Source: Armatimonadota bacterium (GTDB lineage Bacteria > Armatimonadota > Fimbriimonadia > Fimbriimonadales > Fimbriimonadaceae). From it: DNA of 64,000 nt. Numbering within the stretch: the stretch's first letter is position 1; each line of letters begins with the position of its first letter. Below are positions 49,065 to 58,164 of the stretch, one piece after another. A model generated the notes under the pieces. It was given only the letters and a program-made list of their open reading frames with translations, searched no databases and was not told the origin of the DNA. The position numbers and the translations under genes are program-made. Location of the stretch: positions 1 to 64,000 of the forward strand of contig JAIUNY010000006.1 in the NCBI GenBank assembly GCA_020161505.1, read 5' to 3'.

Positions 49065-50141
49065 ATGCCGAAGAAGCCCCTCGTTTGTGTCGCGATGTCT
49101 GGCGGAGTGGACAGCAGTGTCGTCCCCGCCATGCTCAAGAAGCGCGGATACGATGTCATCGGCGTGACGATGCAGATTTGGCAAGAGAGCCAAAAGGATC
49201 CGCGTCACGCGGGATGCTGCTCGCTCGGTGCGGTGGAAGATGCTCGCCGCGTGGCTCGCATGCTGGATATCCCCCACTACGTCATCAACTTCAAGGACAC
49301 CTTCCGGGAGACCGTGATTGACGAGTTTGTGGATGAATACGCGAAGGGCCGCACGCCGAACCCCTGCGTGACCTGCAACAAGAAGGTCAAGTTCGAAGCT
49401 CTGCTCAAGACGATGAAGGAGCTCGGATGCGACAAGCTCGCCACGGGCCACTACGCCCGAATCCGTCACGACAAGGCCACCGGGCGCTACCGACTGCTCC
49501 GCGCGAAGGGCGGACAAAAGGATCAGAGCTACGTGCTCTACGCCATGGCCCAAGAGCAACTCTCCCAGGTCATGTTCCCCTTGGGCGAACTGGGCGACAA
49601 GGCGGAAACCCGCCGCATGGCGCGAGAATCCAATCTGCCCGTTGCCGATAAGCCGGACAGCCAAGAAATCTGCTTTGTCAGCGACGCCGGCGGCTACCGC
49701 GAGTTCCTCAAGAACAAGCGTCCCGAGATGTTCAGCAAGGGTGAGCTCGTGGATACAAGCGGTCGCACGATCGGCGAACATGAAGGTGTCGCGGGATTCA
49801 CGGTCGGTCAACGACGGGGCCTCGGCGTATCCAGCGAGCGTCCGCTCTACGTGATTGGCATTCAGCCGGAAACAAACCGAGTGATCGTGGGCAGCGATGA
49901 CGATCTCAAGCAAACTCAGGTCGTGCTTCAAGATGTGACTTGGTCCAGCATCGAGCCAGGCCAAGCTCCGATCCGCGTGAAGGCGAAGATTCGGTACAAC
50001 ATGGAGGCGCAGCCCGCCATGCTCTACGCTCTCCCCGAACCCACGCTCGTTTTCGATCAGCCAGTGCGCGCAGTGACTCCGGGTCAGATCGCGGTGGCGT
50101 ATCGAGGCGAAACCGTGGTAGCCGGAGGCACGATCCGATGA
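49065..50141 (+). CDS. mnmA: tRNA-specific 2-thiouridylase MnmA
   Basis: MnmA puts sulfur at position 2 of wobble uridine-34 in tRNA-Glu, -Gln and -Lys, using ATP. The 358-residue protein has the PP-loop VAMSGGVDSSV (residues 7-17). The first catalytic Cys is in NPCVTCNKKVKF and the second in SQEICFVSD. The C-terminal beta-barrel contains GFTVGQRRGLG. GGAGG lies 4 nt before the ATG, and the gene abuts the VKOR fusion. Pairing of two sulfur-chemistry genes may be more than coincidence but is not known to be functional. Confidence 0.96.
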   Translation: MPKKPLVCVAMSGGVDSSVVPAMLKKRGYDVIGVTMQIWQESQKDPRHAGCCSLGAVEDARRVARMLDIPHYVINFKDTFRETVIDEFVDEYAKGRTPNPCVTCNKKVKFEALLKTMKELGCDKLATGHYARIRHDKATGRYRLLRAKGGQKDQSYVLYAMAQEQLSQVMFPLGELGDKAETRRMARESNLPVADKPDSQEICFVSDAGGYREFLKNKRPEMFSKGELVDTSGRTIGEHEGVAGFTVGQRRGLGVSSERPLYVIGIQPETNRVIVGSDDDLKQTQVVLQDVTWSSIEPGQAPIRVKAKIRYNMEAQPAMLYALPEPTLVFDQPVRAVTPGQIAVAYRGETVVAGGTIR

Positions 50142-50506
50142 ACGGTTTCCTCTTTTTTCTGATCCTGTTCAACGTTCTTGCCCTGGTAGGACTGCTTGTC
50201 ACGATTGTGATGATCGTGCGTCAGAACACCCAGTTCCGCAAGGCGATGATGCTCATCGAGAAGCGGATCGAAAAGTGCGAATCTCGCCTCGGCGGACACG
50301 ACTCTCAGCTGGCGGCTCTGCGTGCAGAATTGGCGGCGCTGCAGGCCAATCCGACGAACGAGATCACGCAAGCCATCGACGTTTGGCGAAAACGTGGCCC
50401 ACTTCCGGCAATTCTCGCCTTGGGAGGACGCCTGTTTGCGTCATACTTTAAGAAGCAGCGGGCGGCGGTTAAGGCAGCCCCCGCAAAGGAGAAGGCTCTA
50501 CCATGA
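50138..50506 (+). CDS. Small membrane protein with coiled coil
   Basis: The 122-residue protein has one N-terminal transmembrane helix (MNGFLFFLILFNVLALVGLL) followed by a probable coiled coil (about 30-75, EKRIEKCESRLGGHDSQLAALR). A basic tail completes it. No family is recognised. It overlaps mnmA by 4 bp (ATGA) and the next YtxH-like gene by 4 bp, so it is translationally coupled to both. It could be a small envelope-organising protein. Confidence 0.75.
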   Translation: MNGFLFFLILFNVLALVGLLVTIVMIVRQNTQFRKAMMLIEKRIEKCESRLGGHDSQLAALRAELAALQANPTNEITQAIDVWRKRGPLPAILALGGRLFASYFKKQRAAVKAAPAKEKALP

Positions 50507-50736
50507 GTGCAAATGACGACAAGAACGGTTTGATTTATCTGTTGGCTGGTTTCGGACTGGGCGCGCTGATCGGCGCGATCGCTGGCATCCTGTTTGCCCC
50601 CAAGGCAGGCGAAGAGACCCGCGATGAACTGTCCCACAAGCTGAAGGAAGCCAAGGACAAGACGGAAGATTGGATCGCCGAGCAACGCGCCAAGCGCGGC
50701 CCCAAGGCGATTGAAAGCGAAGAAATCGGCGCCTAA
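50503..50736 (+). CDS. YtxH-domain protein
   Basis: The 77-residue protein has the YtxH (gas vesicle-like) pattern. A single Gly-rich membrane helix (LLAGFGLGALIGAIAGILFA) runs into PKAGEETRDELSHKLKEA, then an amphipathic tail. Such proteins are linked to envelope stress in other bacteria, with unclear function. It overlaps the upstream membrane protein by 4 bp and precedes the AI-2E-family permease. Confidence 0.85.
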   Translation: MSANDDKNGLIYLLAGFGLGALIGAIAGILFAPKAGEETRDELSHKLKEAKDKTEDWIAEQRAKRGPKAIESEEIGA

Positions 50737-50791
50737 CCGCCCACTCTTGCATTCACAAATCGACTAACGCAAGGAGGCAAGGAGGACACCC

Positions 50792-52003
50792 ATGGCTGGC
50801 TGGAGACTATTTCTCTGGGTTGTCGTGGTGGTTGCCCTCCTTGCTTTTTTGTGGGCCGTCCGCGCCGTTCTGCTCCCCTTCTTGCTCGCCTGGCTGATCG
50901 CGGTTTTGCTGGAGCCGATGGTGAAGGGCCTCAAAAAAATGGGGCTTCCCCGCCCTGCCGCCGTCTTTGCCATCACGATTGTGTTCTTTGGTGCGGTCGG
51001 CGGAGTGTTCGCCTGGCTCGCCCCGCAGGTCAGCCGACAGGTCAACGAAGTGCGCGTCGCCATCCAAGGTTTGACTCGCCAGCTTGCTGAGGAATCCGCC
51101 GACGACAACCCCTTTGTGAGGTGGAATCCCGCCGTTCGCGCGAAACCGGAAGGGCCACTTGGTCAGGTGGATCAGTACCTCGCCACTTACCGAGGAACTC
51201 TCGAACAATTCGGACTCCCCACCACCCGTCGCGCTCTGACCGCCGAGTACGTCGATCCCTATCGTGAGAACATCAGCGCCGGGCTCACAGGTGCGTTCAA
51301 CAGCTTTATTGCCGGAGTGGGAGCGGCCGCGAGCAGCCTCATCCTGCTCGCCTTCACCCCTCTCTTTGCTATCTTCTTGATGATGGACTTGGAGATGTTC
51401 CGCACCCGGCTCGCCTCATGGATTCCCCCCGGAATTCGGAAAGGCACCACTCAGCTCCTTGATGATGTCGGCGACGTGCTCCAGGGCTACATCCGGGGCG
51501 TGACGATCAACATTGCGATCTACAGCGCGGTCATGGCTCTCGTGCTGACGATCATGGGCGCGCCCTATTCGTACCTCTTCGCGCTCGTCGCGGGCGCGCT
51601 GTACCTGATCCCGAACATCGGCGGGCTCATCAGCATGTCTGTGCTCTTCCTCGTCACAGGATTTACGGGCACCAGGAGCAATGCCTTTCTGAGCATGCCG
51701 AACGCATGGGCGTTTGCCGCCGTTCTGGCCCTCGTCTTCACCATCATCACGATGACTTGGGATCTCGTGATCACGCCGAGGGTCGTCGGCAAAGCCGTGA
51801 AACTCCATCCCTTCGTCGGGATGTTTGTCGTGTTCTGCGGCGGCGCGCTCTTCGGGCTCATCGGCATGATGTTCGCCTACCCAGTTGCCGGTGTCATCAA
51901 ATTGATGCTGGAGCGGGTGCTGAATATCACCAACAAGCCAGTGAAAACCTCACTTGGTCTACCCGCGAGGCCCCTGCGCCACAAAGGCGAAACCACGGCT
52001 TAA
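50792..52003 (+). CDS. AI-2E family transporter (UPF0118 permease)
   Basis: The 403-residue protein has about eight membrane helices, beginning with FLWVVVVVALLAFLWAV and LLPFLLAWLIAVLLEP. The central and C-terminal family landmarks are GYIRGVTINIAIYS, ALVAGALYLIPNIGGLIS and TPRVVGKAVKLHPFVGMFVVF. Family members export small molecules such as autoinducer-2 or act as Na+/H+ antiporters; the substrate cannot be told from sequence. A strong AGGAGG lies before the ATG. Confidence 0.9.
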   Translation: MAGWRLFLWVVVVVALLAFLWAVRAVLLPFLLAWLIAVLLEPMVKGLKKMGLPRPAAVFAITIVFFGAVGGVFAWLAPQVSRQVNEVRVAIQGLTRQLAEESADDNPFVRWNPAVRAKPEGPLGQVDQYLATYRGTLEQFGLPTTRRALTAEYVDPYRENISAGLTGAFNSFIAGVGAAASSLILLAFTPLFAIFLMMDLEMFRTRLASWIPPGIRKGTTQLLDDVGDVLQGYIRGVTINIAIYSAVMALVLTIMGAPYSYLFALVAGALYLIPNIGGLISMSVLFLVTGFTGTRSNAFLSMPNAWAFAAVLALVFTIITMTWDLVITPRVVGKAVKLHPFVGMFVVFCGGALFGLIGMMFAYPVAGVIKLMLERVLNITNKPVKTSLGLPARPLRHKGETTA

Positions 52004-52060
52004 CTAGGACTCCCCGCTGAATCTGTTGCCCCCAAGGGCGTTAGAATCGTCAAACCTATT

Positions 52061-53083
52061 ATGACAAGCCTCCTGCTTGCCGCCGCCCTTGCGCCGGCCG
52101 CTTATCAGTGGACACCCGGCACCACCGCCAGCTACGATGTCGCGGTGGTCTTCGATGGATTCCTCCCGATTCTCGGCGGGAACACGGGCAAGGCCGAAGT
52201 CGCCATGACGGTGAAGGTCGATGGCGTGACCGCCGAGGCCGAGACCCAAAGCGCAAGCAGCGAAATGACCGCATTCGAGATCAAGTTCAACGGCTTTCCG
52301 CTGCCACTCGCTCTCGAAGACGCCCAGGGTTACTTCCCCAAAACCACTGTGCAGATGACCCCGTTCGGCAAGATCACCAAAAGTGATGCGCCGGACATCG
52401 CCCTCCCCGTGCGGCTTCCCGGCCTCGATGTCAAGCGATTCCCCGACATCACCTACCTCCCGATCGAGCTCCCGGCGAACGGCTGGGAAAAGGGTCAGAA
52501 ATGGGAGTTCACCAAGGCGTTTGGCGATAGCGACATGAGCTATTCCTGCGAAACCGTCGACCTGACGGGCGAAGTCGCGACAGTGGATGTCACGGTGAAG
52601 CAAGACTACACCGTGCTCGAAAACGACGCACTTGAAGTCGTGAAGGACGAAAAGGATGCGGTCAGCAAGGTCAACACGGCCCTGCGCGGCACGGGCAAAA
52701 TCCAGTTTCATGTCGGCAAGGGCCGCGTCATCAAGGTTGAGATGAAGAACAGCTCGACCAGCGCGGTGATGAATATCAAGTCCGGCAAGTCGAGTGGCGA
52801 GCGCAAGCTGGCGTCTCAACTCACGGTCGTCGACAAAGCGCTTCAGGCAAGTCTCGGCACCTCCGGCGGTACCAAGCCCGCTCCGAAAGCGGCGACCCGA
52901 TCCTCCGCTCCCCAGTGGCTAACCAACGCCTGGAACACCGCCGTCCAGACCGGGCAAACCTGGTGGGAAAAGGGCGCAGGAATGCTGGCGATGGCGCGGA
53001 TGATGCTGAGCTTTTTGGGTGCATCGGTACCCGGATTTGCCCCGATCCAAGGCATCCTCGGTGGCGGCACCATCCGGAACTGA
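52061..53083 (+). CDS. Secreted hypothetical protein
   Basis: The 340-residue protein has a short signal peptide (MTSLLLAAALAPAAYQ). The body is beta-rich, with many alternating-strand segments such as AEVAMTVKVDGVTAEAETQS and AKIQFHVGKGRVIKVEMK-like stretches. A C-terminal hydrophobic patch near 315-335 lies close to a Gly-rich end. I recognise no family. A TAGAAT at 52042-52047 would give a leader of about 7 nt. It is followed by the repeat-rich spacer. Confidence 0.7.
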   Translation: MTSLLLAAALAPAAYQWTPGTTASYDVAVVFDGFLPILGGNTGKAEVAMTVKVDGVTAEAETQSASSEMTAFEIKFNGFPLPLALEDAQGYFPKTTVQMTPFGKITKSDAPDIALPVRLPGLDVKRFPDITYLPIELPANGWEKGQKWEFTKAFGDSDMSYSCETVDLTGEVATVDVTVKQDYTVLENDALEVVKDEKDAVSKVNTALRGTGKIQFHVGKGRVIKVEMKNSSTSAVMNIKSGKSSGERKLASQLTVVDKALQASLGTSGGTKPAPKAATRSSAPQWLTNAWNTAVQTGQTWWEKGAGMLAMARMMLSFLGASVPGFAPIQGILGGGTIRN

Positions 53084-53095
53084 GAACACCCCTGA

Positions 53096-53118
53096 GTGCC
53101 CCGATCCCTTTAGGGTCC
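53096..53118 (-). repeat. REP-like palindrome, copy 1 (inverted)
   Basis: GTGCCCCGATCCCTTTAGGG and the next bases are the reverse complement of the unit at 60292-60316 and 53408-53435. The centre (CCCTTTAGGG) is self-complementary. It lies 13 bp after the stop of the secreted protein. Confidence 0.65.
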
Positions 53119-53161
53119 TGTGCCTCGATTTCGTCTACATTGGGGCGATCCCCCTCGGGAT

Positions 53162-53744
53162 CACGGGCCGATTTTTGGACTCGCCCGCCACCGACTCCCG
53201 TCGGGGGAGGGTGCCCGAAGGGCGGGAGGGGGAAATCCGAATCCTCGAAGAGGATTCGGCGGGCCGCAGGCCCGATTCAAAACAAGCAGAGCGCGGGCTC
53301 GATTAGGCTACCGCCCAACCGAGTACGGATTCCCCCTCCTGGGCTTTGCCCATCCTCCCCCAAATCGGGAGATTTGAGGGAGGACGTCGCTTGAGAGTTC
53401 GTGGTATCCCGACCCTGAAGGGATCGGGGCACCCAATATGGGGCGAGTTTGGGACAATGAACTTCGGAACTGGAGGACGACTCTTGGACTCGCCCTCCAC
53501 CGATTCCCATCGGGGGTAGGGTGGCCAAAGGCCGGGTGGGGGAAATCCGAATCCTCGAAGAGAATTCGGCGGGCCGCAGGCCCGATTCAGACCAAGTGGC
53601 AAGCGGGCTCGATTGGGCTAACGCCCAACCGAGTACGGAACCCCCTCCTGCCCCCTCGGGGCATCCTCCCCCAAATCGGGAGATTTGGGGGAGGACGTCG
53701 ATTGAGAGTCGGTGGTTCCCGACCCTGAAAAGTCGGGGCACCCA
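53162..53744. repeat. Two diverged copies of a ~270-bp direct repeat with REP-like palindromes
   Basis: Copy A (about 53162-53435) and copy B (about 53475-53744) share long blocks in the same order, about 310 bp apart: GACTCGCCC, GGGGGAAATCCGAATCCTCG, GCGGGCCGCAGGCCCGATTC, CGCCCAACCGAGTACGGA, CATCCTCCCCCAAATCGGGA and the REP-like CCCGACCCTGAA...TCGGGGCACCCA (53408-53435, 53718-53744). Each copy contains several hairpins (TCCTCGAAGAGGA, GGGCCGCAGGCCC, CAAATCGGGAGATTTG). A shorter relative lies at 53802-53828. The gene-free stretch 53084-53864 holds nothing else. It is probably an expanded REP/BIME-like array. Confidence 0.75.
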
Positions 53745-53864
53745 GGGCTCGATAAACCGCCCGACCTTCGACGAACCGGTCACCGAGGGCTCGATTCAAA
53801 TCCCGACACCCAAGGGTCCGGGCACCCAGGTGTGACGGTCACTCCTCCAAACCTCATCCAGCTC

Positions 53865-56093
53865 CTACTGCCAGCCCCACACGGTTTTGAACTGCCACTG
53901 CCGCGCGAGATCAGCCTGATTGTTGGCAAAGGGGCCGCTCTCTGCGACTCCCGGCGAAGCGACCGACCTGGCCGAGGTCCACAAGTTGAACTCGGTGATG
54001 TGGATATACGTGCCCCGATTGTTGTAGGGGATCGGGTCGCCTTGCACGACGGGCATCGTGCCGGCGCGATACTTCCACTGCGCGGGAGCGTTGCCCATGC
54101 GCGACTTGAGCACAGGGAGGGCACTCGCCAGAGCCTCGTTCGCGATTTGCGCGTTGCTCCGGCCCTTCCGAACGTCGATCTTGGTGTCTCCCTCAATCGC
54201 TCGCAGCATCACTGAGGGCTGGAGCACCTGGTCAAACAGGGATTCGTTGGTGAAGTTGCCGTACACCTCCATGAAGAGCGCGCGGCGGAGTCCGCGAACG
54301 GCTTCGCGGTACGCGGCCGCCGAACCCGACCCCTCGACATCCCAGCCATCAAACCCTGCGACCAGACGGGCGAGGGCCCCTGCATCTCCGGTCGATTCAG
54401 TGGATTGACGCAGGAAATCCACAAAGCTGGCGTTGTCATCGGCTTCTCGGCGGGCGATCGTCCAGGCGGCTTTCTCCAAGTCCATGCTGCTCAATTTTCC
54501 CGCAGGGATCGAATCATTGAGCACCGCGTTTCGGAAAATCCTGCCCCAAACCGGAGTATCTCCGTTCGGCCACCAGGAGACCGGCTTGTTGTTCCAGTTC
54601 GTGATGATTCCGGATTCAGGGTTGTCGGTTTTGGGCATCTGCACGCTCGGGACAATGCCCCGCCACTGGTTCTCGGCGGTGTCCGGAGTGGGGAATCGGG
54701 GATCGACGCCTTTCGCGCGTAAGGGCATGAACCCGCAGAATCGATAGCCAATATCTCCGCTTTTCGTCGCGAAGAAGAGGTTGAAGGTCATCGGGAAAGC
54801 CTGGCTGACCGCCGTGAAATCGCGCGGAGTTTGGGCGGAGTAAAGCCGGTAAAGGCTCGCAATCCCCGCGATTTCGCGCATCCAAAACGAGGATTTGAGG
54901 CTGTAAACCGCTTTCGAGGAGGGACTTTTTAGCAGGACTGGCCCGTGGGGAGTGCGTTCTTGGACGAACTCCACCGTATCCTGGCCCTTGACTGGGATCG
55001 CGAATGTGATTTTGGTCAGCGGCACCGAAGCACCGTTGGAGAGGATGTTTCCATCCGGTTGCAGCGCGCTCACGAAGACGTCTTCGATATCCGCGACGCC
55101 GCTCGTGAATCCCCAGGCGGCGTCCGGGGAATTGCCGATGAGAATGCCGGGGATCCCCGGAACCGCCATTCCTGCGACCTTGACCTCGGGTGATTGGATG
55201 GCGGCTTCGTAGACCACATTCGGCAGGGTGTGACCCATCTGCGGGGCGCTGAGGAGCAGAGGGGTGCCGCTGGCGCTTCGTCGAGGGCTGACCGCGATCG
55301 CGTAACTTCCGACCTTGTGGGGGACGCCGAGGGATTCTGCGACCAGTTCCTGATCCTCCAGATTTGCCGCCCGGATAGCCGGCATGATCTCGAAAATCGT
55401 GGTCGGGGGAAGGGCGGCCACGTGTTTCTCACTCTCGGCACGCGTGAAATCCCAGATTTTCGGAGGATTGAAAACGAGGTCATCCCGCTTGCCGACGGTT
55501 GTCGGGGAAAGCGGCTCGTTCTGCCACGCTAAATCGTCGAGGGCGTCGAGTTCCTTACCTTTGAGGGCTGGTCGAGTTTTGAGATACTGGTAGAGAGCAA
55601 AATTACGCAGTTCGCCCGCGCCGCCTCGGCCGAATTGGCGGGCGAGTTCGACACTGATCGCACAGGTGTCGATGATCGTCCAGGGCTGAGGCTCGAAGCC
55701 GTTCTTCGCGTAGCCCTCGGGGAGCGTTCCCGCAGCTTTGCGCTTGGCGATGGTTTCGTTGACTCCCTCGGCGTAGGCTTCAAAGGCCGCTCGGATCTCC
55801 GTCGGGAGTTGGCGGAACATCGCCGCCATTTCTTCCTCGGTGTAGGCATCACGGAGGGCGTCCCGGTCGCTGGCGAGGAAGTTTGGGCCAAGGACTTCGC
55901 TGAGCCGGCCCCGGGCCGATCGACGGCTCATTTCCATTTGCCACAGCCGATCTTCGGCAACCGCTCGCCCGAGGCCTCGCATCGAGGCAGTGAACGAGCT
56001 TGCGTTGATCATCGGCACGCCGTAGGCGTCGCGCTGTATCGTGATGTCGCTGGTTTGAGTCGCCAGAATCGCGCCGAGAGCCAAGGAGAGCAT
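53865..56093 (-). CDS. Penicillin acylase family (Ntn-hydrolase) protein
   Basis: The 742-residue protein has a signal peptide (MLSLALGAILATQ). The order is alpha chain, linker, beta chain: TIQRDAYGVPMINASS, DRLWQMEMSRRSARGRLSEV, then the self-cleavage site VGSYAIAVSPRRSASG whose Ser would become the N-terminal nucleophile. LLLSAPQMGHTLPNVVYEA and NSPDAAWGFTSG follow. The usual Ser-Asn-x-Trp after cleavage is Ser-Tyr-Ala-Ile here, so activity or specificity may differ. Members hydrolyse amide bonds of beta-lactams, acyl-homoserine lactones or cyclic lipopeptides. The substrate is unknown. Confidence 0.88.
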   Translation of the reverse strand: MLSLALGAILATQTSDITIQRDAYGVPMINASSFTASMRGLGRAVAEDRLWQMEMSRRSARGRLSEVLGPNFLASDRDALRDAYTEEEMAAMFRQLPTEIRAAFEAYAEGVNETIAKRKAAGTLPEGYAKNGFEPQPWTIIDTCAISVELARQFGRGGAGELRNFALYQYLKTRPALKGKELDALDDLAWQNEPLSPTTVGKRDDLVFNPPKIWDFTRAESEKHVAALPPTTIFEIMPAIRAANLEDQELVAESLGVPHKVGSYAIAVSPRRSASGTPLLLSAPQMGHTLPNVVYEAAIQSPEVKVAGMAVPGIPGILIGNSPDAAWGFTSGVADIEDVFVSALQPDGNILSNGASVPLTKITFAIPVKGQDTVEFVQERTPHGPVLLKSPSSKAVYSLKSSFWMREIAGIASLYRLYSAQTPRDFTAVSQAFPMTFNLFFATKSGDIGYRFCGFMPLRAKGVDPRFPTPDTAENQWRGIVPSVQMPKTDNPESGIITNWNNKPVSWWPNGDTPVWGRIFRNAVLNDSIPAGKLSSMDLEKAAWTIARREADDNASFVDFLRQSTESTGDAGALARLVAGFDGWDVEGSGSAAAYREAVRGLRRALFMEVYGNFTNESLFDQVLQPSVMLRAIEGDTKIDVRKGRSNAQIANEALASALPVLKSRMGNAPAQWKYRAGTMPVVQGDPIPYNNRGTYIHITEFNLWTSARSVASPGVAESGPFANNQADLARQWQFKTVWGWQ

Positions 56094-56134
56094 GGTCGGG
56101 GTTTACCCGATTCTCCGGCTCAGCGAGGTGCGGC

Positions 56135-56356
56135 TCACGGAAGGCGCTTGCGTTCGCCGGGGAGAGCTTTGTCGCCGCCGGTGACCCGGTAGGCCACATA
56201 GAGCACGCCGAGAACGAGGGCGACCGGGATCGCGAGCTTGATGACGAGGCCGAGCAAGCCAACCAAGCCAGCGAAGACAAATCCGAGAAGCTGGAAGCCC
56301 AGCCAGACCGCGACAATCGCGCCGAGAATGGTGAGGATGGTTTTTCCCGTGGACAT
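56135..56356 (-). CDS. Small two-helix membrane protein
   Basis: The 73-residue protein is almost wholly membrane-embedded (TILGAIVAVWLGFQLLGFVF and LVIKLAIPVALVLGVLYVAY), with a short basic tail GERKRLP. AAGGA lies 10 nt before the ATG. The longer frame extending to 56668 overlaps the nadE promoter and is not conserved-looking. Function unknown. Confidence 0.65.
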   Translation of the reverse strand: MSTGKTILTILGAIVAVWLGFQLLGFVFAGLVGLLGLVIKLAIPVALVLGVLYVAYRVTGGDKALPGERKRLP

Positions 56357-56486
56357 CTTGTTGTGATCCTTGTTTGTTGAGACGAGGGCAACGGGCCGAA
56401 GTCTCACCGATTGATACGCCAGGCCGCAGTCGGGGTTGCCGGGGCCTATTTTTGTCTTATTCCCAGGCTCGCGGTACCATGAATCT

Positions 56487-57350
56487 ATGCCGATTCCCGT
56501 GAAGCGTGCGGATCTTGATCTGTCTTGGCCGCTGAAAATGCTCGATACCGATCCGGTGCTGCTGGAGCGGTATTTGGTCGAGTTTCTGCGGGACGAGGTC
56601 GTCCGCCGTCGCAAGATGAGCAAAGCAGTGGTTGGACTCAGCGGTGGGGTTGATTCGGCAGTTACCACTTATCTGGCCGCCAAAGCATTCGGGCCGGAGA
56701 ATGTGCATGTGATCCGGATGCCGTACAAGATCAGCTCGTCGGCGAGCCTGGATCATGCCCAACTCGCGATCGATGATCTCGGGCTTCCCGCGCAGACCAT
56801 CGAGATCACGGGGATGGTCGATGGCTACGTGCAGCAGGCTGATCCTGAGATGTCGGGCCACCGGATTGGCAATATCTGCGCTCGGTGCCGGATGACGATT
56901 CTCTACGATCAGGGGGCGAAACTAGGCGCGATTCCTCTCGGCACAGGCAACAAGACGGAGCGGTACTTTGGCTACTACACCTGGCATGGCGATGACGCTC
57001 CTCCGATCAATCCTCTGGGAGATTTGTTCAAGACTCAGGTCTGGGAACTCGCCCGGCACCTCGGCGTTCCGGCAGAAATCGTCGACAAAGCTCCGACCGC
57101 TGATCTCGTCGCGGGACAAACCGATGAAGGCGACTTTGGGATCAGCTATCACAAAGCGGATCAGATTTTGGTGATGCACACCTCGGGTTATCCCGATGCC
57201 AAGATCGCCTCATTTGGGTTCACGGAATCCGAAATCGCCATCGTCAAGAAACGCGTGGCGGGAACTCATTGGAAGCGAAAACTCTCGACTGTCGCGATGA
57301 TCAGCGACACGGCGATCAACGAATTCTATTTGCGCCCGGTTGACTACTGA
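56487..57350 (+). CDS. nadE: NAD+ synthetase
   Basis: NadE amidates nicotinic acid adenine dinucleotide to NAD+, the last step of NAD synthesis. The 287-residue protein has the PP-loop VGLSGGVDSAV and a DHAQLAIDDLGL segment. ARCRMTILYDQGAKLGAIPLG-type contact residues and GTGNKTERYFGYYTWHGDDA follow. There is no glutaminase (nitrilase) domain, so it uses ammonia. ATG 56487 is chosen because TACCAT (56475-56480) lies 6 nt upstream and upstream codons do not match the family. It overlaps the acylphosphatase gene by 1 bp. Confidence 0.94.
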   Translation: MPIPVKRADLDLSWPLKMLDTDPVLLERYLVEFLRDEVVRRRKMSKAVVGLSGGVDSAVTTYLAAKAFGPENVHVIRMPYKISSSASLDHAQLAIDDLGLPAQTIEITGMVDGYVQQADPEMSGHRIGNICARCRMTILYDQGAKLGAIPLGTGNKTERYFGYYTWHGDDAPPINPLGDLFKTQVWELARHLGVPAEIVDKAPTADLVAGQTDEGDFGISYHKADQILVMHTSGYPDAKIASFGFTESEIAIVKKRVAGTHWKRKLSTVAMISDTAINEFYLRPVDY

Positions 57351-57628
57351 TGCCGACACGCCGCGTTCTCTTTTCCGGTCACGTGCAGGGCGTCGGATTC
57401 CGCGCCTATGTGGCGCAGCAGGCAGGGAGGGCATCGGTGCATGGTGAGTGCTGGAATCGGACGGATGGCAAAGTCGAAGCGATTTTTCATCACGAGAAGG
57501 ACTCAGTCCTCGATGCTCTGGTGGAACGGCTCGCGGGTGGTCGGGGGCGCGTGGACGATGTCGTGACCATGCCCTGCGAGCTTGTTGTCGCGGAAGGTTT
57601 CATCATCCGTCCCACCCAGCGCGTGTGA
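57350..57628 (+). CDS. acyP: Acylphosphatase
   Basis: This small enzyme hydrolyses carboxyl-phosphate bonds such as acetyl phosphate or 1,3-bisphosphoglycerate. The 92-residue protein has the family signature FSGHVQGVGFRAYV with the catalytic Arg, and the active-site Asn in GECWNRTDGKVEAIF. Length and fold are standard. It is translationally coupled to nadE (TGATG). Confidence 0.93.
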   Translation: MPTRRVLFSGHVQGVGFRAYVAQQAGRASVHGECWNRTDGKVEAIFHHEKDSVLDALVERLAGGRGRVDDVVTMPCELVVAEGFIIRPTQRV

Positions 57629-57714
57629 GGGATTTGGCGTTGTAGTTGGAGCAGGCGCGTGAAGCCCAAGCTCCCAACCGAGAAGCTGTCGGGGCAAACC
57701 AACGGAATCGGAGC

Positions 57715-58125
57715 CTAAACGGACGGTGTGAGGCGATCCGCGATCATCGCCTGCATCAGATCAACGCGCAGCACAACACCAATCAGGCGATTCTCCTCCA
57801 CGACGGGCAAGATTGTCAGGCCGCTATCCAGCATGATGTGAAGGGCGTCACCGATTTCGGTATCCGGGTGGGCGCACGTGGGGTCTTGACTAGCAAATGG
57901 CCGAACCGTTTGCGTGGCAAGGTCGGAAAGATTGCCCTGTTGCTGCACCGCGCGCACGATGTCGCCTTCCGTCACCACATGGGTCGGCGCCAGTTCAGGG
58001 GTGACCATCACGAGGGCAGGGAACTGGTAGATGTCCATCTTATCGACGGCATCGCGGACAGTGGCCTCCTGGCTCAGGGTCGGGATATGGGCGTGCAAGA
58101 CCTCACGCAAGGTCATGCCGATCAT
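57715..58125 (-). CDS. CBS-domain pair protein
   Basis: The 136-residue stand-alone CBS pair (about 5-65 and 75-130) contains ATVRDAVDKMDIYQFPALVM, VVTEGDIVRAV and GLTILPVVEENRLIGVVLRVDLM without its first two residues. Stand-alone CBS proteins bind AMP/ATP or SAM-like ligands and control partner enzymes. No partner is evident nearby. The start could be Met1 or Met4. Confidence 0.85.
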   Translation of the reverse strand: MIGMTLREVLHAHIPTLSQEATVRDAVDKMDIYQFPALVMVTPELAPTHVVTEGDIVRAVQQQGNLSDLATQTVRPFASQDPTCAHPDTEIGDALHIMLDSGLTILPVVEENRLIGVVLRVDLMQAMIADRLTPSV

Positions 58126-58164
58126 TGTGACACCGGGGGGCAGAGTCGCGCCGGGGGAATGCCC

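Noticed and set aside
53162-53744. CRISPR-like direct repeats
   Set aside because: Only two long diverged copies with no regular short repeats and spacers and no cas genes. They fit a REP/BIME-like array better.
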